From Mycoplasmatota bacterium (GTDB taxonomy: Bacteria; Bacillota_I; Bacilli_A; RF39; UBA660): a stretch of DNA of 9,036 nt. A program made the position numbers and the translations under genes. Below the pieces are notes generated by a model. That model saw only the letters and a program-made list of their open reading frames with translations, did not search any database and was not told the DNA's origin. Where the stretch lies: contig DUWA01000132.1 in NCBI GenBank assembly GCA_012840755.1, positions 1 through 9,036 on the forward strand, read 5' to 3'. Positions 5,936 through 9,036 of this stretch are shown one piece after another; positions within the stretch are counted from its first letter, which is position 1, and each line of letters starts with the position of its first letter.

Positions 5936-7720
5936 ATGGAAATTATAAGAAAAACAGGACCTTATATTAAGGATGATAACAATACTACTAAAATAATGTT
6001 TAATCTACTTATTTCTCTTTTTCCAATTATTCTATTTACATTTTATAAAAACGGAATAATTCCTTTTTATGAAGGAAAAACTAATGTTATAGAAATGTTT
6101 TATCCATTAATTTTTATAATTACTGGAGCGCTTACATCTTTTGTAACTGAAACAATTTATTTTAAATTATTTTTAAAAATTGATAATAATCAACTATTAT
6201 CTACTGTTAAAAGAAGTTATGCTATATTTCCTGGTTTGTTTTTAAGTTTAGTATTACCAATAAATACTCCTATAACAATTTTAATATTAGGTAGTTTTAT
6301 AGCTACTTTAGTAGGTAAACTATTATTTGGTGGGTTTGGAAATAACATATTTAATCCAGCGTTAATAGGAGCACTTTTTATAACTAGTGCTTACTCAATT
6401 ATAATAGCTAATAATGGTGGATATTTGAACAAATTAGAACTCGATACAATAAGTGGAGCCACTCCTTTAGCAAACACCAGTTTGGTCGAAGGAATAGGAA
6501 CCTATCAAGAACTTGTTTCCCCATATGGTACTCTTAAAGATTTTTTTATAGGATTTATTCCTGGATCAGTTGGTGAGACAAGTGCATTTCTATGTTTAGT
6601 TGCCTTTATATATTTGACCTATACAAAGGTAATAAAATGGAGAATTCCAACAGTTTATATCTCAACAGTGTTTTTAATGACATATATTATTGGAGCTTAT
6701 AATGATTTAGGTATTTGGTATCCGTTATTTCAAATTCTAAGTGGAGGACTATTCTTTGGGGCTGTATTTATGGCGACTGATCCAGTTACTAGTCCAACAA
6801 CGCCTATAGGACAAGTTATATATGGTATGTTTTTAGGAATATTAACTGTTATTTTTAGATATATGACTTCATATCCAGAAGGTGTACTGACAAGTATTCT
6901 TACAATGAACATGTTTGTATTTATAATTGATAGAATTTGTTCGAAAGCAAGATTTAACTTTTCAAAAAGTAAATATTTATTTATAGCTTGTTGGTCACTT
7001 ATAATAATTGTAAGTATGTTTATAGCAACATCATTTAATAAAGATTCCACGGAAACAGACCCTAATTTCAATATAATTTCTAAGGATGTTAGTAATAATA
7101 AAATTAGTTATGTAGTTACTCAAAAAGGTTATGTTGGAAACATAAAAGCAAGTGTTACTGTAGATGATGGTAAAATAATTGATTTTAAAGTTATAGAACA
7201 AAATGAAAGTTTTTATTCAAAAATAGAGTCTGATGATTATATAAATACTCTAATAAAAGGTCAAGATAATTTAGAAAGTATTGATACATTAAGTGGAGTT
7301 ACAGTAACTTCTTCAGCTTTAAAAAGACTACTTATAAATACGATTAAAGATTATAAAAATGGTAGCAAAGAAAATATTATAAACGAAGATACAAACAATA
7401 GTAGAAACAATTTTGAAATTATAAAAATGGAAGATAATAATGACGAGAAGATATATTATGCTTCTAATTTAGGTTTCAGAGGAAAAATAATATTAAAAAT
7501 AACAGTTTTAGATAAAACAATAACAAAAATAGAAATTGATTCATCTAATGAGGATTATATGGAACAAATGATAGATAGTGGTTTTTTTGATAATTTAGTT
7601 AATAATCAAAACAATATTGATAGTGTTGATGCAGTAAGTGGTGCAACAGTATCATCTAATGCAGTAAAAGAACTTTTAAAAAAATTTATAAAGGAATATG
7701 AGGAATATAAAAATGAATAA
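5936..7720 (+). CDS. rnfD: RnfD-RnfG fusion: Rnf membrane subunit D with two C-terminal FMN-binding domains
   Basis: This is a 594-residue protein, much longer than RnfD alone (usually a little over 300). Residues 1 to about 340 are a normal RnfD with about ten hydrophobic helices. They include NNIFNPALIGALF, the covalent flavin site SGATPLA (Thr176) and FMATDPVTSPTTPIGQ, ending after the usual last helix (~317-335). An extra helix follows at 347-367, then two RnfG/NqrC-type FMN-binding domains. Domain 1 (~390-475) has DTLSGVTVTS with Thr456. Domain 2 (~506-594) has DAVSGATVSS with Thr571. In the family these threonines carry FMN attached by the ApbE flavin transferase. The added helix would put the FMN domains on the outer face, where RnfG's domain normally lies. 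No separate full rnfG exists in the operon. AGGAGG (5925-5930) gives a strong RBS and overlaps the rnfC stop. The fusion frame is continuous. Function of both domains is inferred. Confidence 0.95.
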   Translation: MEIIRKTGPYIKDDNNTTKIMFNLLISLFPIILFTFYKNGIIPFYEGKTNVIEMFYPLIFIITGALTSFVTETIYFKLFLKIDNNQLLSTVKRSYAIFPGLFLSLVLPINTPITILILGSFIATLVGKLLFGGFGNNIFNPALIGALFITSAYSIIIANNGGYLNKLELDTISGATPLANTSLVEGIGTYQELVSPYGTLKDFFIGFIPGSVGETSAFLCLVAFIYLTYTKVIKWRIPTVYISTVFLMTYIIGAYNDLGIWYPLFQILSGGLFFGAVFMATDPVTSPTTPIGQVIYGMFLGILTVIFRYMTSYPEGVLTSILTMNMFVFIIDRICSKARFNFSKSKYLFIACWSLIIIVSMFIATSFNKDSTETDPNFNIISKDVSNNKISYVVTQKGYVGNIKASVTVDDGKIIDFKVIEQNESFYSKIESDDYINTLIKGQDNLESIDTLSGVTVTSSALKRLLINTIKDYKNGSKENIINEDTNNSRNNFEIIKMEDNNDEKIYYASNLGFRGKIILKITVLDKTITKIEIDSSNEDYMEQMIDSGFFDNLVNNQNNIDSVDAVSGATVSSNAVKELLKKFIKEYEEYKNE

Positions 7721-7805
7721 AAAAATTAAAAGCGTTTTAGCACTTACAATAACAGCACTTATATGTTCTTTAATTATATATGGATTAAATATTTTGATAA
7801 GGTGA
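7713..7805 (+). CDS. 30-residue membrane microprotein at the rnfG position (RnfG anchor-like)
   Basis: This short ORF starts at ATG 7713, overlaps the end of rnfD by 8 bases and ends at TGA 7803-7805. GAGGA (7700-7704), eight bases upstream, is a good RBS. The protein begins MNKKIKS, has one hydrophobic helix (~8-28) and ends in Arg. This basic start plus single anchor is what the N-terminus of RnfG looks like, and the ORF lies between rnfD and rnfE where rnfG normally sits, but no FMN domain follows. Its last two codons (AGG TGA) form part of the rnfE RBS, so its translation is probably coupled to rnfE. It may be a remnant left when the RnfG flavin domain moved to RnfD, or a real small subunit that packs in the Rnf membrane part. 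A TAA follows the TGA directly. Translation is likely; function is unknown. Confidence 0.7.
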   Translation: MNKKIKSVLALTITALICSLIIYGLNILIR

Positions 7806-7809
7806 TAAT

Positions 7810-8457
7810 ATGGGAAAAATAAAAGATAAAATTATTTATGAAAATCCAATATTTGTATTAATATTAGGATTGTGTTCAAGTCTAGCAATAACGACCAAAT
7901 TTGAAAATGCTTATATTATGGGAATTTGTGTTTTACTAGTTTTATTATTTAGTAGCACTATAGTATCTCTTACAAGAAAAATAATACCTGATAATGTTAA
8001 AATACCTGTATATATTATAATAGTTGCTACATTTGTTACAAGTATAGAAATAGTGCTAATTAAGTACGTAAAAGATATGTACGACATATTAGGAGTATAT
8101 CTACCACTGATTGTTGTAAACTGTATTGTGTTAGGAAGATGTTTGACAGTTGCTAGTAAAGAAAAAGTACTAACAAGTATTAAAGATGCATTAGGAATAG
8201 GAATAGGCTATACTATTGCTTTGATGATTATCGCATCTATTAGAGAGATATTAGGTAGTAACACAATCACATTAATGGATTCGATAAGTTCTTTAACAGG
8301 ATATAAGGCTATCTATACAATATTACCAAATTCTAAAATATTTCCAATTCCATTTTTTAATTCACCAGCAGGAGCCTTTATTACAATAGGATTGCTTATG
8401 GCTTTATTTAATTATCTTAAAGAAAAAAGGGAGGCTAAGAAGGATGAATCTAATTAA
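7810..8457 (+). CDS. rnfE: Rnf complex subunit E (integral membrane)
   Basis: This is one of the two homologous membrane-core subunits of Rnf. In the related Nqr and Rnf structures, RnfA and RnfE together hold an intramembrane [2Fe-2S] cluster on the electron path coupled to ion transport. The protein has 215 residues with about six hydrophobic helices. The family hallmarks are LGLCSSLAITT with C22 and GVYLPLIVVNCIVLGR with C105, which supply its two presumed cluster ligands. IREILGS and a C-terminal PAGAFITIGLLMALFNYL are also present. The RBS AAGGTGAT (7799-7806) overlaps the stop of the 30-residue ORF. The 3' end overlaps rnfA by 14 bases. The protein looks complete and ordinary for the family, ending in a lysine/glutamate-rich cytoplasmic tail. 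Confidence 0.96.
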   Translation: MGKIKDKIIYENPIFVLILGLCSSLAITTKFENAYIMGICVLLVLLFSSTIVSLTRKIIPDNVKIPVYIIIVATFVTSIEIVLIKYVKDMYDILGVYLPLIVVNCIVLGRCLTVASKEKVLTSIKDALGIGIGYTIALMIIASIREILGSNTITLMDSISSLTGYKAIYTILPNSKIFPIPFFNSPAGAFITIGLLMALFNYLKEKREAKKDESN

Positions 8458-9007
8458 TATATTCATAACATCTATTTTGACTCAAAACATTGTTTTGAAT
8501 AAATTTTTAGGAATATGTCCTTTTATGGGAACTTCTAATAAAGAAAAAAATGCAATTGGTATGGGTCTTGCAACAACAATTGTTATAGTATTATCAAGTA
8601 TAGTTACATATTCTATTTATAATTTTGTATTAATACCTACTAAAACCGAATATCTAAAAACTATAATGTTTATATTAGTTATTGCATCAATGGTACAAAT
8701 CCTTCAAATGTTATTGAAAAAATATTTTAATGATCTATACAAATCACTTGGAATATATCTACCACTAATAACAACTAATTGTGCAGTTTTAGGAATAACA
8801 CTTTTAAATGTAAGTAACGACTATAATTTTATAAACATGTTAGTTTTTAGTTTAGGAAGTAGTATAGGTTTTATTCTTGTAATATATATTTTTTCTAATA
8901 TTAGAGAAAAAATTGAAATATCAAATGTTCCGAAACATTTAAAAGGATATCCAATAGCTTTTATAACAGCAGCAATTATGAGTCTTATATTTTCTAGGTA
9001 TATATAA
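8444..9007 (+). CDS. rnfA: Rnf complex subunit A (integral membrane)
   Basis: RnfA is the partner of RnfE in the membrane core. The protein has 187 residues, close to the usual ~190, with six hydrophobic helices. Diagnostic segments are ILTQNIVLNKFLGICPFMGTS with C25, then SLGIYLPLITTNCAVLG with C113. The two Cys positions mirror those in RnfE, as expected from the inverted-topology pair that shares a [2Fe-2S] cluster. The RBS is AAGGGAGG (8427-8434), nine bases upstream, with another AGAAGG directly against the ATG. The gene starts inside rnfE (14-base overlap). Its stop TAA shares its last A with the ATG of rnfB (TAATG), so all three are very likely translated in coupled fashion. Confidence 0.96.
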   Translation: MNLINIFITSILTQNIVLNKFLGICPFMGTSNKEKNAIGMGLATTIVIVLSSIVTYSIYNFVLIPTKTEYLKTIMFILVIASMVQILQMLLKKYFNDLYKSLGIYLPLITTNCAVLGITLLNVSNDYNFINMLVFSLGSSIGFILVIYIFSNIREKIEISNVPKHLKGYPIAFITAAIMSLIFSRYI

Positions 9008-9036
9008 TGTCATTTATTTTATTAATATTTTTAATA
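9007..9036 (+). CDS. rnfB: RnfB N-terminus (partial, runs off the window)
   Basis: Only ten codons are visible, encoding a purely hydrophobic MSFILLIFLI. RnfB, the Fe-S subunit that takes electrons from ferredoxin, begins with a single membrane helix and normally follows rnfA as the last gene of clostridial rnf operons. The ATG overlaps the rnfA stop as TAATG, a classic coupled start. The identification rests on position and the hydrophobic start, not on Fe-S motifs, which would lie beyond the window. Confidence 0.75.
   Translation, partial: MSFILLIFLI

Noticed and set aside
6730..7071. 113-codon minus-strand frame
   Set aside because: It is opposite the conserved RnfD segment FMATDPVTSPTTP, so it is a shadow frame.
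7803..7808. TGA-TAA end of the microprotein as a hint of TGA=Trp (Mollicutes code)
   Set aside because: If TGA were Trp the peptide would gain just one residue. Elsewhere tryptophans are TGG and no frame contains an in-frame TGA, so nothing demands the alternative code.

Overview
The window comes from a very AT-rich genome, probably an anaerobic low-GC Bacillota (uncultured Clostridia, Bacilli or Mollicutes-like lineage). The grounds are the base composition, strong AGGAGG-type ribosome binding sites, a Gram-positive tRNA-sensing T-box leader, and a clostridial-order rnf operon. No open frame contains an internal TGA and tryptophans are TGG, so the standard bacterial code fits. All genes are on the + strand. 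No IS element, CRISPR array, tRNA or rRNA is visible.

Region 1 (1-3892) is a leucyl-tRNA synthetase unit. It opens with the 3' two-thirds of a T-box riboswitch whose likely specifier is CUU (Leu). The readthrough hairpin also holds the first Shine-Dalgarno sequence. Next come a small three-helix membrane protein of unknown function, leuS, and an unrecognised mostly soluble protein. The N-terminal coding part of that last gene appears to be split by two compensating frameshifts at A-runs. A clear intrinsic terminator overlaps its stop codon.

Region 2 (3906-4547) is rnhB (RNase HII), with its own extended -10 promoter and a very short leader.

Region 3 (4548-9036, running off the window) is an rnf operon for the membrane ferredoxin:NAD+ oxidoreductase, which couples electron transfer to Na+ or H+ export. 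The order is rnfC, rnfD fused to rnfG, a 30-residue membrane microprotein, rnfE, rnfA and the first codons of rnfB. There is no separate full-length rnfG. RnfD carries an extra transmembrane helix and two tandem RnfG-type FMN-binding domains, giving three potential covalent FMN sites in one polypeptide. The tiny ORF sits exactly where rnfG is normally found and looks like an RnfG N-terminal anchor without its flavin domain. The genes are tightly packed or overlapping, as in one transcript. The 113-base gap before rnfC holds candidate promoters and a large imperfect inverted repeat.

The most noteworthy features are the RnfD-G-G fusion and its companion microprotein, followed by the frameshifted gene after leuS and the T-box hairpin that shares its arm with the ribosome binding site.
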